A program made the position numbers and the translations under genes. Source: Acidimicrobiia bacterium (GTDB lineage: Bacteria; Actinomycetota; Acidimicrobiia; Acidimicrobiales; AC-14). From it: DNA of 15,690 nt. Location of the stretch: NCBI GenBank assembly GCA_019244985.1, contig JAFASB010000076.1, positions 1 through 15,690 on the forward strand, written 5' to 3'. Under the pieces are notes generated by a model, which saw only the letters and a list, made by a program, of their open reading frames with translations, was not told the origin of the DNA and searched no databases. Position 1 is the first letter of the stretch. Every line of letters begins with the position of its first letter. Of the stretch, positions 1-6,709 are shown piece by piece.

Positions 1-363
1 AAGGACGAGCATGCCGGTCTCTGTCGTCTCGACGCCCGGGAAGAGGAAGTACGGGGCGTCGCTTCCGACGGTGACCGATGGCAGACCGGCGAGGTCGGCC
101 TCGGCGGCTTCCAGGAGGGCGTGGCCGTGACCCTTGCCGCGATGGGCGGGGTCGACGACCAGGAGGCGGATGAAGCCCTGGTCGTCGATGGGCGCACTGG
201 CGACGACCCCGATGTCGGGATCCCCGCGCACCGTCGATGGCTGGTCGGGCGCGAACAGGCACGCCTCGATCTCGTTGGCTGCGGGTGGGTCACCGAGCGA
301 GCGTGCGCACAGCGCAGCGATGGCGTCCACCGCCTCCGGACCGAGAGGATGGAGGCTGGTCAC
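1..363 (-). CDS. GNAT-family N-acetyltransferase (C-terminus beyond window)
   Basis: An open frame of 121 codons runs from GTG at 363 off the left edge of the window. Residues 63-80 hold the GNAT motif A: a hydrophobic strand (FIRLLVVD), then PAHRGKGHG, where R75-G76-K77-G78-H79-G80 matches the acetyl-CoA pyrophosphate loop (Q/R-x-x-G-x-G/A). A helix follows (ALLEAAEADLAGL). The enzyme would move an acetyl group from acetyl-CoA to an amine; the acceptor cannot be read from sequence. The GTG overlaps the TGA of the upstream kinase gene as GTGA (363-360), so the two are probably translationally coupled and serve one pathway. Because the kinase looks like an N-acetylhexosamine kinase, an amino-sugar acceptor is possible, but that is inference. 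The last 20-50 residues are probably missing. Confidence 0.8.
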   Translation of the reverse strand, partial: MTSLHPLGPEAVDAIAALCARSLGDPPAANEIEACLFAPDQPSTVRGDPDIGVVASAPIDDQGFIRLLVVDPAHRGKGHGHALLEAAEADLAGLPSVTVGSDAPYFLFPGVETTETGMLVL

Positions 364-1379
364 CCCGAACCGATCCCAGTCTCCATCGACCGAAGCAGCT
401 GCCACTGATTTCTCGCTCGGTCCAAATTTTCCCCCGGTCTGCTGACGCGAAAGTAGACGTCGCCGAGCAGATGGTCCGTGAGGAACCGGACCGACTGCTC
501 GAAGGTGACGACGGGCCCCGCGTTGGGAGCGGCGTCCCGCTCGGGTGCGGTCAGAAGCTCCTCGACCTCTTCCAGCCATGCGGCGACGACGGCCTCGTAC
601 CGCTCGACCTCGAACACGACGGCGGCATTCGCCTCGTTCGGTGTGCCGGTGCTGCTGCGCACCATGTCACCCACGTCCCACAGCACACTGCCCGCCATCA
701 CTGTGTCGAGGTCGACGACGAGTGGGGGTCCCGCGCCGGCGCCGTCGACGAGCAGGTTGGCGGCCTTGGCATCGTTGTGGGCGACGCGCACCGGAAGTCC
801 CTCGAGCGTCGGAACCGAGTGAGCCAGGAGTGCGTCGACGAGCTCTGATGCATCGGCCAGGCGGCCGTGCGCGTCAGTCGATGCGGCGCGCTCCAGCTGC
901 GCCCGTCGCCGGGCGGGATCGTGGAAGCCGGGCAGGCTGACCTTCAACGACGTCGGATCAAGGTCGGCCGCCAACCGGTGGAAGCGTCCGAAGGCCCGTC
1001 CGACGACGGCCGCGTCGTCGGGCGAGCGGACCTCCAAGGGACGGCGGGCCTCGATGTAGTCGTACATGCGCCACGCAACTCCGGTGCCATCCCGCCAGCT
1101 GAGCCCGCCTGTGTCCGTCGGGACCAGCGTGAGCGTGGGCTCGCCCTTGGCGTGAAGATGGTTCGTGATGGCGATGACGTTCGCCATCACGGCGTCGGTG
1201 TCGGGGAACACCGATGGGTTCAGGCGCTGGAGGAGGTATCGGCGTCGGTCAGTTGACACCAGGTAGGCGTCGTTGATGTGGCCGGCGGGATGCGCCTCCA
1301 CCGAGGTGACGGAGTCCACGACGGCGAAGTGCGCGGCCGCGGCGACGGCGTCCGAGCCCGGCATGCCCTCGTCGACCAC
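360..1379 (-). CDS. NahK-like sugar 1-kinase (aminoglycoside-phosphotransferase fold)
   Basis: 339 residues from GTG at 1379. The protein has the phosphotransferase fold of aminoglycoside and choline kinases. The catalytic loop is H201-N202-D203 with N208 (VAHNDAKAANLL) and the Mg2+ site is in VVDLDTV (D223, D225). From memory, it resembles bifidobacterial N-acetylhexosamine 1-kinase NahK in several places: GHINDAYLV near 33-41, YLLQRLNPSVFPD at 48-60, the VDLDT-x-MAGS-x-L segment, and RFLTDHLLGDVYF at 298-310. NahK phosphorylates C1 of GlcNAc or GalNAc with ATP. A related sugar or amino-sugar kinase is the best call; the exact substrate is open. The start is uncertain: an in-frame ATG lies five codons later (1364) and neither start has a good ribosome binding site. 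It forms a two-gene unit with the downstream acetyltransferase. Confidence 0.82.
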   Translation of the reverse strand: MVDEGMPGSDAVAAAAHFAVVDSVTSVEAHPAGHINDAYLVSTDRRRYLLQRLNPSVFPDTDAVMANVIAITNHLHAKGEPTLTLVPTDTGGLSWRDGTGVAWRMYDYIEARRPLEVRSPDDAAVVGRAFGRFHRLAADLDPTSLKVSLPGFHDPARRRAQLERAASTDAHGRLADASELVDALLAHSVPTLEGLPVRVAHNDAKAANLLVDGAGAGPPLVVDLDTVMAGSVLWDVGDMVRSSTGTPNEANAAVVFEVERYEAVVAAWLEEVEELLTAPERDAAPNAGPVVTFEQSVRFLTDHLLGDVYFRVSRPGENLDRARNQWQLLRSMETGIGSG

Positions 1380-1402
1380 GCCCGGACGGTAACAATCGAG
1401 GG

Positions 1403-1758
1403 GTGGGGGGAGACGGAGAGTTGCTGCGGAGCAGACTCCTCCATCTCGCCGGCGGGGTGGCCGCAGCGTTCATGGCGGGCACCGCGTTCGCGTTGCGCGA
1501 CGTCAGCGCGCTCGGCGTCGCCGTTGCCCTCTCGGGCGTGCTCCTGTGGGTCTGGCTGCGACCCCAGAGCATGGCGGCGGCAACCACGACCTGTTCTGGC
1601 ACACGTTCACGATCGACCGTCCCCACGTGGACGTGGGTGTCCCGATCGGGGGCGCTCGCCGTGTGCGGGTGAACCTCCCGCCGGGGCGTTACGAGTACTA
1701 CTGCCGGGTCCCGGGCCACCGCACAGCGGGGATGCACGGCGTGCTCGTCGTGAGCTGA
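1403..1758 (+). pseudogene. Broken membrane-anchored cupredoxin gene (frameshift/deletion)
   Basis: Two reading frames together look like one membrane-anchored copper protein. The first frame, from GTG at 1403, encodes two hydrophobic stretches (LLHLAGGVAAAFMAGTAFAL and VSALGVAVALSGVLLWVWL) and then turns into low-quality sequence before stopping at 1672. The other frame, open to TGA at 1758, holds a type-1 copper core: LFWHTFTI with the first ligand His at 1600-1602, and YYCRVPGHRTAGM with C-x4-H-x4-M (Cys 1702, His 1717, Met 1732). The roughly 30 residues that normally form the first cupredoxin strands between anchor and His are absent. One out-of-frame deletion around 1550-1585 would explain both facts. 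Alternatives are a sequencing error, or a separate 70-residue protein from GTG at 1546. It ends 6 bp from the convergent thiolase stop. Confidence 0.65.
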
Positions 1759-1764
1759 GGCTCG

Positions 1765-2895
1765 CTATCTGGTCAGGATGACGACCGACGCGTTGGCGCC
1801 GCGACCGACCGTGTGGCCGAGAGCGGCCTTGGCGCCGGCGACCTGCCGCGGGCCGGCATCGCCGCGCAGCTGGCGGGTGAGCTCCACCAGCTGCCCGAGG
1901 GCCGACGCTCCCAGCGGCTCGCCCTTCGAGAGAAGACCGCCGCTCGGGTTGACGGGGAGGCGACCGTCCATGCGCGTGGCACCTTCGTCGAGGAGCTTGG
2001 CGGCGCCGCCGATGGGACAGAGGCCGAGCTCCTCGTAGGACAACAACTCGCGCGCCGCGTCGGTGTCCTGGAGCTCGACGACGTCGAGGTCGTCGGGGCC
2101 GACCCCGGCCTGCGCGTAGGCAGCGTCGGCGGCGAGCGTCGTGGCCGGGGTGACGTCGTCGTCGACCAGCCCGGACATCGGCGTCGCCTCACTCAGGACG
2201 TTGCCGGGCAGATGGGAGCGCAACGCAGCGGCCGCAACCCGCACGCCGCCCGATGTCGACGCGGCGCGCAACACGAGGGCGGCCGCGCCCTCGTTGGGAG
2301 AGCACAGCATCCAGAGGTGAAGCGGCTCGCAGACCAGTCGGGACGCCAGCACATCTTCAGCCGTGGCCTCCTTCCGGAACATCGCGTCGGGATTGTGGAC
2401 GCCGTTGCCCCGGTTCTTCACGACGACGTCGGCCAGGTGGTCCTTGGTGACACCCGACTCGCGCATCAGGCGCTGGGCCCGTAGGGCGAAGTAGGCAGGC
2501 GCCGGCGACAGACCGGCTTCCTCCTGCCAAGGGGCGAAGAACGAGGATCGGATGATGCCCTTGGGCATCTTCTCCATGCCGAACACGAGCACGGTGTCGT
2601 ACTGGCCGGACGCGATCGCCGCGGCGGCCATCATCACGGCCGCACCGCCACTCGCGCAGCCGGCCTCGACGTCGACAATGGGCCCACCGGTGGCACCGAG
2701 GGCATCGAGCACGCGATGGCCGGCTGCGACGCCCGAGTAGGCAGTGCCGCAGAACGCTGCTTGGAAGCCGCGGCGGTCGACGTCCGCGTCCGCCAGCGCC
2801 TGACGGACGGCGGCGACGCCCATCTCGGTGACGGTCTTGCCATCGAATCGCCCGAAGGGATGGAGGCCAATCCCCGCGATCTCGACCGCCCTCAC
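1765..2895 (-). CDS. Thiolase-superfamily enzyme, lipid-transfer (SCPx/Ltp2) type
   Basis: 376 residues from GTG at 2895. The GAGG of the TGAGG string that includes the DUF35 stop lies 7 nt upstream and can serve as the ribosome binding site. The thiolase fold is seen in VEAGCASGGAAV, with the usual nucleophile position at C80, in CSPNEGAAALVL, in NPSGGLLSKGEPLGAS (316-331) and in GHTVGRGANASVVIL near the C-terminus (H361). Classic thiolases have GHP in the third block and a second catalytic Cys near the end. Here the His is Glu (E326) and the C-terminal Cys motif is absent. That pattern points to the lipid-transfer branch that pairs with DUF35 proteins, which includes the retro-aldolase Ltp2 of steroid side-chain degradation. 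It is the last gene of the five-gene operon and probably forms a complex with the DUF35 protein. Whether it does thiolysis or aldol cleavage cannot be decided from sequence. Confidence 0.88.
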   Translation of the reverse strand: MRAVEIAGIGLHPFGRFDGKTVTEMGVAAVRQALADADVDRRGFQAAFCGTAYSGVAAGHRVLDALGATGGPIVDVEAGCASGGAAVMMAAAAIASGQYDTVLVFGMEKMPKGIIRSSFFAPWQEEAGLSPAPAYFALRAQRLMRESGVTKDHLADVVVKNRGNGVHNPDAMFRKEATAEDVLASRLVCEPLHLWMLCSPNEGAAALVLRAASTSGGVRVAAAALRSHLPGNVLSEATPMSGLVDDDVTPATTLAADAAYAQAGVGPDDLDVVELQDTDAARELLSYEELGLCPIGGAAKLLDEGATRMDGRLPVNPSGGLLSKGEPLGASALGQLVELTRQLRGDAGPRQVAGAKAALGHTVGRGANASVVILTR

Positions 2896-2904
2896 GTCAC
2901 CGCC

Positions 2905-3291
2905 TCAACCGAACGCCCACGTGACGACGTCGTTGCCGTCGTCGTCGGAGTGCAGACGAACGAGCTGGAGCGTCACGGCCTGCCCGAAGGTCAGCGCGGA
3001 GGGGTCGGACTCGGCCAGCCGGGTGATGACACGCAGGCCCTCGGGAAGCTCAACGACACCGAACCCATAAGGCACGTCACCCCGATAGCCCGGTGGGGGT
3101 GCCGTCACTGCGGTCCACATCCACAGCGTGCCGCTCGGTGACAGCAGCGCTTCGTCGACCTCGTCGCTGCCGCAGTACGGACACAGTGGCCCGCGCGGGA
3201 ACTGGTGACGACCGCATGCGGCGCAGTTGCCGCCGATCAGGCGGGGCTCGGTGGTGAACAGTCCCTCGTGGACGGCGACGGCATCGGCCAT
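2905..3291 (-). CDS. DUF35 / Zn-ribbon OB-fold protein, thiolase partner
   Basis: 128 residues from ATG at 3291. A rubredoxin-like Zn ribbon with C23-x2-C26 and C37-x2-C40 (CAAC, CPYC) is followed by an OB-fold region with the family feature GTLWMWTAVTAPPPGY and PYGFGVVELPEG. This is the standard architecture and length of DUF35 (COG1545) proteins. These bind acyl-CoA and hold thiolase-like enzymes in working complexes, as in ChsH2-Ltp2 and the archaeal acetoacetyl-CoA thiolase/HMG-CoA synthase complex. Its stop is 9 nt before the thiolase GTG, which supports a 1:1 partnership. It starts 12 nt after the upstream hydrolase stop. Confidence 0.9.
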   Translation of the reverse strand: MADAVAVHEGLFTTEPRLIGGNCAACGRHQFPRGPLCPYCGSDEVDEALLSPSGTLWMWTAVTAPPPGYRGDVPYGFGVVELPEGLRVITRLAESDPSALTFGQAVTLQLVRLHSDDDGNDVVTWAFG

Positions 3292-3303
3292 GCGCCCCGG
3301 AAG

Positions 3304-4293
3304 TTACCGAGCGGCGGCGCTCAACGACCGATCGTGCTCGCTTGATTGCTCGGCCAATCGCTCGAGCAGGTCGGCCACCTGGTCCGGACGCTCGAGCGGC
3401 AGCATGTGTCCGGCGTCGGGGAGCGCCTCGAAGTGGGCGCCGTTGATGATCTCCGTCAGCCGACGGGCGTTGGCGTGGGGCACCAGGGCGTCGCGCGTGC
3501 CTGAGATGACGACGACAGGGACGTCGACGTCAGCCAAGCCTTCGCTCAGATCCATGGCCGCCATCGCCCGGTAGAAGCCGGCGCGCGCCGACGGCTTGGT
3601 CGCCGCGAACGTGTCCTGCATGGCTTTGAGGTTGGAGAGGGTCGCCTTGCGGCCCATGGTTCGGCGCACGAGGAAGGGCCCGAGCCGGGAGCTCGAGACG
3701 GAGCGGCTCGCCAGGCGGCTGCCGAGGACCAGCGGCGCCAGGCGGTTGGCCGGCCCTGGCATCGCCAGGTCGGAGCAGGCGGTGGAGACGAGGGCGACGG
3801 CGGCGACGCGCTTGGACAGGACGTCGGGGTGCTCGATGGCGAATGCCTGTGCCGCCATGCCGCCCATCGAGTGGCCGGCGACGACCGCGTCGCGGATGTC
3901 GAGGTGCTCGAGCACGGCGGCCATGTCGCTGCCGAGGGCCTCGATGGTGAGACCGTCGCGTCCAGGGCGCGAGGCGCCGTGGCCGCGCTGGTCGTAGAGG
4001 ACGACGCGGTGGCCGCGCTCGACAAGCAGCCGGGCGACCGGTGCCCAGATGCGGCGGTCGTTGGTCCAGCCGTGCACGAGCACGAACGTGCGACCGTCGC
4101 CCGCCACCGTCGCGGCGATCTCGCCCCCGTCGAGGGTCGGGATTCGCGCGTCTTCCCCGTCGGGTACCTCCAGCCGGGTCGCGGCGTCGGGATCATCGTT
4201 GGCGGCCCAACGGCGACCAGCTGCGACGACGGCCCCTGCGGCTCCGGCTGCACCCGCGGCGACCGCCACCTTGACCAGACTCGACTTGTTCAC
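3304..4293 (-). CDS. Alpha/beta hydrolase with N-terminal hydrophobic anchor
   Basis: 329 residues from GTG at 4293. This start sits 2 nt after the dehydrogenase stop and has GGAGG 8 nt upstream; the frame stays open further upstream, but that part overlaps the dehydrogenase and has no domain. Residues 6-25 are Ala/Gly/Val-rich and hydrophobic, like an uncleaved membrane anchor. The fold shows HGW (74-76, oxyanion region), YDQRGHG (100-106), nucleophile elbow GHSMGG with S142, acid D268 in SGTRDALVPH and base H296 in DAGHMLP. It should hydrolyse an ester, lactone or C-C bond. In the operon it follows a Baeyer-Villiger-type monooxygenase and a dehydrogenase, so opening the ester or lactone made by the monooxygenase is the natural guess. 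Confidence 0.9.
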   Translation of the reverse strand: MNKSSLVKVAVAAGAAGAAGAVVAAGRRWAANDDPDAATRLEVPDGEDARIPTLDGGEIAATVAGDGRTFVLVHGWTNDRRIWAPVARLLVERGHRVVLYDQRGHGASRPGRDGLTIEALGSDMAAVLEHLDIRDAVVAGHSMGGMAAQAFAIEHPDVLSKRVAAVALVSTACSDLAMPGPANRLAPLVLGSRLASRSVSSSRLGPFLVRRTMGRKATLSNLKAMQDTFAATKPSARAGFYRAMAAMDLSEGLADVDVPVVVISGTRDALVPHANARRLTEIINGAHFEALPDAGHMLPLERPDQVADLLERLAEQSSEHDRSLSAAAR

Positions 4294-4295
4294 TG

Positions 4296-5126
4296 TCAGA
4301 CCCTCCGTGCTGCCAGTCGGGCCATCCAGTCGGTGAACCGCACCGGCGCCCCCCGGCTGATGTACCACCCGATCCGAGATTCGACACCGACCGGTACGAC
4401 CGACTTGTTGTCGCGCACAGCGGCGAGCACCGCCTTGGCAACCAGCTCGGGTGGATGGCCGCGCTTGGAGAACAGATCCTTCACGCGCGCCACCCGATCC
4501 GGGTCGCTCTGGTCGCCCCGGAACCGGGTGTGGCTGATGATCGGTGTGTTGATGACGCCCGGACAGATGGCCGACACGCCGACACCCTTGGTGTGCCAGT
4601 CGGCGCGGAGGCTGCGGCTGAAGGCGAGCACCGCCGCCTTCGTCGTGCCGTAGCCAGGCTCGGTCCCGGTAGGCGTGTAGCCGAGCCCGGACGAGATGTT
4701 GACGACGTGGCCGCGGCCCCGTTCGACCATGCGCGGGCCGAAGGCGTGGCACATGTGGATGGCACCCATCAGGTTGATCGAGACGATCCAGTCCCAGTCC
4801 TCGAGAGCCATGTCGAGGAACCGAGCTGACATGCCGACGCCCGCGTTGTTCACCAGGATGTCGAGAGGACCGTGTTCGGCGTGCACGGTGTCCGCGAGGG
4901 TGGCGACGGCGACCCGGTCGGCCACGTCGGCCTGGTAGGCGGTGGACTCGACCCCGAGCTCGGCGCAGGCCGCGGCCGTCTTCTCGGCAGCCTGACGGTC
5001 GATGTCGACGGCGAGCACGCGCGCGCCGGCTCGGGCGAACGCCAGCGCCGATGCCCTGCCGATGCCGCTGCCCGCGCCGGTGACGAGAACGAGAGAGCCC
5101 GGGATGTCGATGCGTCGGGGAGCCAT
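4296..5126 (-). CDS. Short-chain dehydrogenase/reductase (classical SDR)
   Basis: 276 residues from ATG at 5126. The cofactor motif TGAGSGIG is at 16-23, and D41 after the second strand (AVDID) favours NAD(H). NNAG is at 93-96, N118 is the structural/catalytic Asn, S146 the catalytic Ser, and Y159-x3-K163 the catalytic pair. The C-terminal extension after PG-x-INT (about 185-276) is longer than in minimal SDRs and has a basic tail. It overlaps the monooxygenase stop by one base (TGATG), with GGAGGTGG upstream, so the two should be co-translated. It would interconvert an alcohol and a ketone, either making the ketone for the monooxygenase or oxidising the alcohol released by the hydrolase. A monooxygenase plus SDR plus hydrolase set recalls the mycobacterial mymA-lipR-sadH cluster, though gene order differs. 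Confidence 0.92.
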   Translation of the reverse strand: MAPRRIDIPGSLVLVTGAGSGIGRASALAFARAGARVLAVDIDRQAAEKTAAACAELGVESTAYQADVADRVAVATLADTVHAEHGPLDILVNNAGVGMSARFLDMALEDWDWIVSINLMGAIHMCHAFGPRMVERGRGHVVNISSGLGYTPTGTEPGYGTTKAAVLAFSRSLRADWHTKGVGVSAICPGVINTPIISHTRFRGDQSDPDRVARVKDLFSKRGHPPELVAKAVLAAVRDNKSVVPVGVESRIGWYISRGAPVRFTDWMARLAARRV

Positions 5127-6631
5127 CAGGAACCCACCTCCACCCGCTCGCGGGGCTCAGCTACGGGCCCGACCGGTGCACCGAACTCGTAGTGCTCGGC
5201 GTCGAAGCGGCGAGTGGCCCGTCGGAATTTCCACGTGTAGTCCGGCCAGAGGGTCGTGTTGCGACCCTCGCCATCGAGATACCAGCTGGCGCACCCGCCG
5301 GTGTTCCACACCGTCTTCTGCATCTTGGCCTGCACCTCGGCGTTGTATGCCTCGAACGGCTGCCGGCGCACCTCGACCGTCGCCGCCTTGCGAGCGGTCA
5401 TGGCCCGCAGGGCGCCGAGCACGTAGTCGATCTGGGCTTCGATCATGAACACGAGCGACGTGTGGCCGATGCCGGTGTTGGGCCCGGCCAGCACGAACAG
5501 ATTGGGGAAGTTGGGAACGGTCGTGCCGAGGTAGGCCTGAGCGCCGCTCGTGCGCCATTGCTCGAGCAGCGATCGCCCGTCGGTGCCGCGGATGTGTTCC
5601 ATCATCGGGTTGTCGGTGACGTGGAAACCCGTTGCCAGTACGAGCACGTCGATCTCGCGCTCGGTGCCGTCGGCAGTGACGACCGAGTGCTCTCTGATCT
5701 CGGCGATGCCTTCGGTGACGACCTCGACGTTGTCCTTCGTCAGCGCCGGGTAGTAGTCGTTCGACGGAAGCAGTCGCTTGCATCCGGGCGTGTACTGGGG
5801 CGTGATCTTCTTGCGCAGCTCGGGATCCTTCACCTGGTCGCGCATGTGGCGGATGGCGACCCTCCGCACGAGCTTCAGGGCCCGAGGGTTCTTGGTCATG
5901 CCGTAGGCGAGGAGCTCGCGCGTCCAGTAGACGAATCCCCGCACCCAGCGCTGGGCCCCGGGGACCCGGCGGTACACCCTGTGTTCCACGTCGGTGATCT
6001 TGCGACCGCTGTGGGGTGGCACCCAGGGTGGTGTGCGCTGGAAGACGTGCAGCTGCGCGACGTCGGGCTGGATGTTCGGCACGATCTGGATGGCGGAGGC
6101 GCCGGTACCGATCACGGCGACGCGCTTGCCGGCCACCTCTTCGTTCACGTCCCACCGCGCCGAGTGAAAGGCCTTGCCTTGGAAGCGGTCGAGCCCGGGG
6201 ACGTCCGGCGTCGACGGCTCGCTCAATGCGCCGTTGCCGGCGATGAGCACGTCAGCGGTGTGGAGGCCGCCGCCGGTGTCCAGGTGCCAGCGCTGGGTGG
6301 CGGGGTCCCAGCGGGCCTCGGTCACGGGCGTGCTCAGGCGGATGTGGGGAAGGACGCCGAAGCGCTCCGCCGTCTGCCGGAGGTAGGCCCAGATCTCGGG
6401 TTGCGGCGAGTAGGTCTCGCTCCACTCGGGATTGAGGGCGAAAGAGAAGGAGTAGAGGTGGGACGGCACGTCGCAGCGGCAGCCGGGGTAGCTGTTGTCC
6501 CACCACGTGCCGCCGACGTCGCTGTTCTTCTCGAACACGACGAAGTCGTGCATCCCCTCCTGGCGGAGGCGGATGGCCGCGCCCAGCCCGGCGAAGCCGG
6601 CGCCGACGATGGCGATGCGGGTGTGAGGCAT
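5126..6631 (-). CDS. Flavin-containing monooxygenase, Baeyer-Villiger type
   Basis: 501 residues from ATG at 6631. FAD-binding GAGFAG is at 10-15 and a second, NADP-binding Rossmann motif GTGASA is at 175-180. Between them are both Baeyer-Villiger signatures: GGTWWDNSYPGCRCD (40-54) and F150-x-G-x3-H156-x3-W160-D161 (FQGKAFHSARWD). ATGFH follows in the C-terminal half. These enzymes use NADPH and O2 to insert oxygen next to a carbonyl, giving esters or lactones. The reading frame is open to TTG at 6664, but ATG at 6631 is the better start. It has AGGAG 5 nt upstream, and the extra 11 residues before the FAD strand would come from operator DNA. It is the first gene of the operon and carries the shared promoter. 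Confidence 0.93.
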   Translation of the reverse strand: MPHTRIAIVGAGFAGLGAAIRLRQEGMHDFVVFEKNSDVGGTWWDNSYPGCRCDVPSHLYSFSFALNPEWSETYSPQPEIWAYLRQTAERFGVLPHIRLSTPVTEARWDPATQRWHLDTGGGLHTADVLIAGNGALSEPSTPDVPGLDRFQGKAFHSARWDVNEEVAGKRVAVIGTGASAIQIVPNIQPDVAQLHVFQRTPPWVPPHSGRKITDVEHRVYRRVPGAQRWVRGFVYWTRELLAYGMTKNPRALKLVRRVAIRHMRDQVKDPELRKKITPQYTPGCKRLLPSNDYYPALTKDNVEVVTEGIAEIREHSVVTADGTEREIDVLVLATGFHVTDNPMMEHIRGTDGRSLLEQWRTSGAQAYLGTTVPNFPNLFVLAGPNTGIGHTSLVFMIEAQIDYVLGALRAMTARKAATVEVRRQPFEAYNAEVQAKMQKTVWNTGGCASWYLDGEGRNTTLWPDYTWKFRRATRRFDAEHYEFGAPVGPVAEPRERVEVGS

Positions 6632-6636
6632 CGGGG

Positions 6637-6641
6637 CTCCT
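6637..6641 (-). promoter_or_regulatory. Ribosome binding site that fixes the monooxygenase start
   Basis: AGGAG on the minus strand lies 5 nt before ATG 6631. It supports this start over the upstream TTG at 6664, which falls within the left operator. Confidence 0.75.
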
Positions 6642-6649
6642 GGAGACTG

Positions 6650-6664
6650 TTGAACGTTCCTCAA
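6650..6664. promoter_or_regulatory. Left operator palindrome (TTGA-N7-TCAA)
   Basis: A 15-bp inverted repeat with arms TTGA and TCAA around 7 bp; its core also contains the 8-bp palindrome GAACGTTC (6652-6659). It covers the predicted transcription start of the operon. It has the same architecture as the right operator, with centres at 6657 and 6688, 31 bp apart (about three helical turns). It is a probable binding site for the divergent TetR regulator. Confidence 0.6.
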
Positions 6665-6666
6665 TA

Positions 6667-6695
6667 ACTGTACCCCACTATTGAGTCATATTCAA
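6667..6695 (-). promoter_or_regulatory. Predicted promoter of the monooxygenase operon
   Basis: On the minus strand, a -35 box TTGAAT (6695-6690) and a -10 box TACAGT (6672-6667) are separated by exactly 17 bp. Each matches four of six consensus bases. Transcription would start near 6660, leaving a leader of about 30 nt with the ribosome binding site. The -35 box lies in the right operator and the predicted start lies in the left operator, so a bound repressor would block initiation. Confidence 0.5.
6681..6695. promoter_or_regulatory. Right operator palindrome (TTGA-N7-TCAA)
   Basis: A second 15-bp inverted repeat with the same arms and spacing as the left site. It overlaps the -35 box of the operon and lies just before the tetR-like gene, so it could control both directions. 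The two sites also form one larger symmetry from 6649 to 6696, in which GTTGAA pairs with TTCAAC and CTCAATA pairs with TATTGAG. Confidence 0.6.
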
Positions 6696-6709
6696 CTAGG
6701 ATGTGGGGG

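Noticed and set aside
4294..4752. N-terminal extension of the alpha/beta hydrolase
   Set aside because: The frame is open, but it overlaps the dehydrogenase gene and encodes Arg/Gly-rich sequence with no domain. GTG 4293 has a good ribosome binding site.
6632..6664. Longer monooxygenase start at TTG 6664
   Set aside because: It would add 11 residues before the FAD strand, and it lies in the left operator near the predicted transcription start. ATG 6631 has AGGAG 5 nt upstream.
5192..6667. 491-residue open frame on the plus strand
   Set aside because: It is antisense to the monooxygenase, whose motifs are unmistakable. The antisense product is low-complexity with no recognisable domain, as expected from third-position GC bias.
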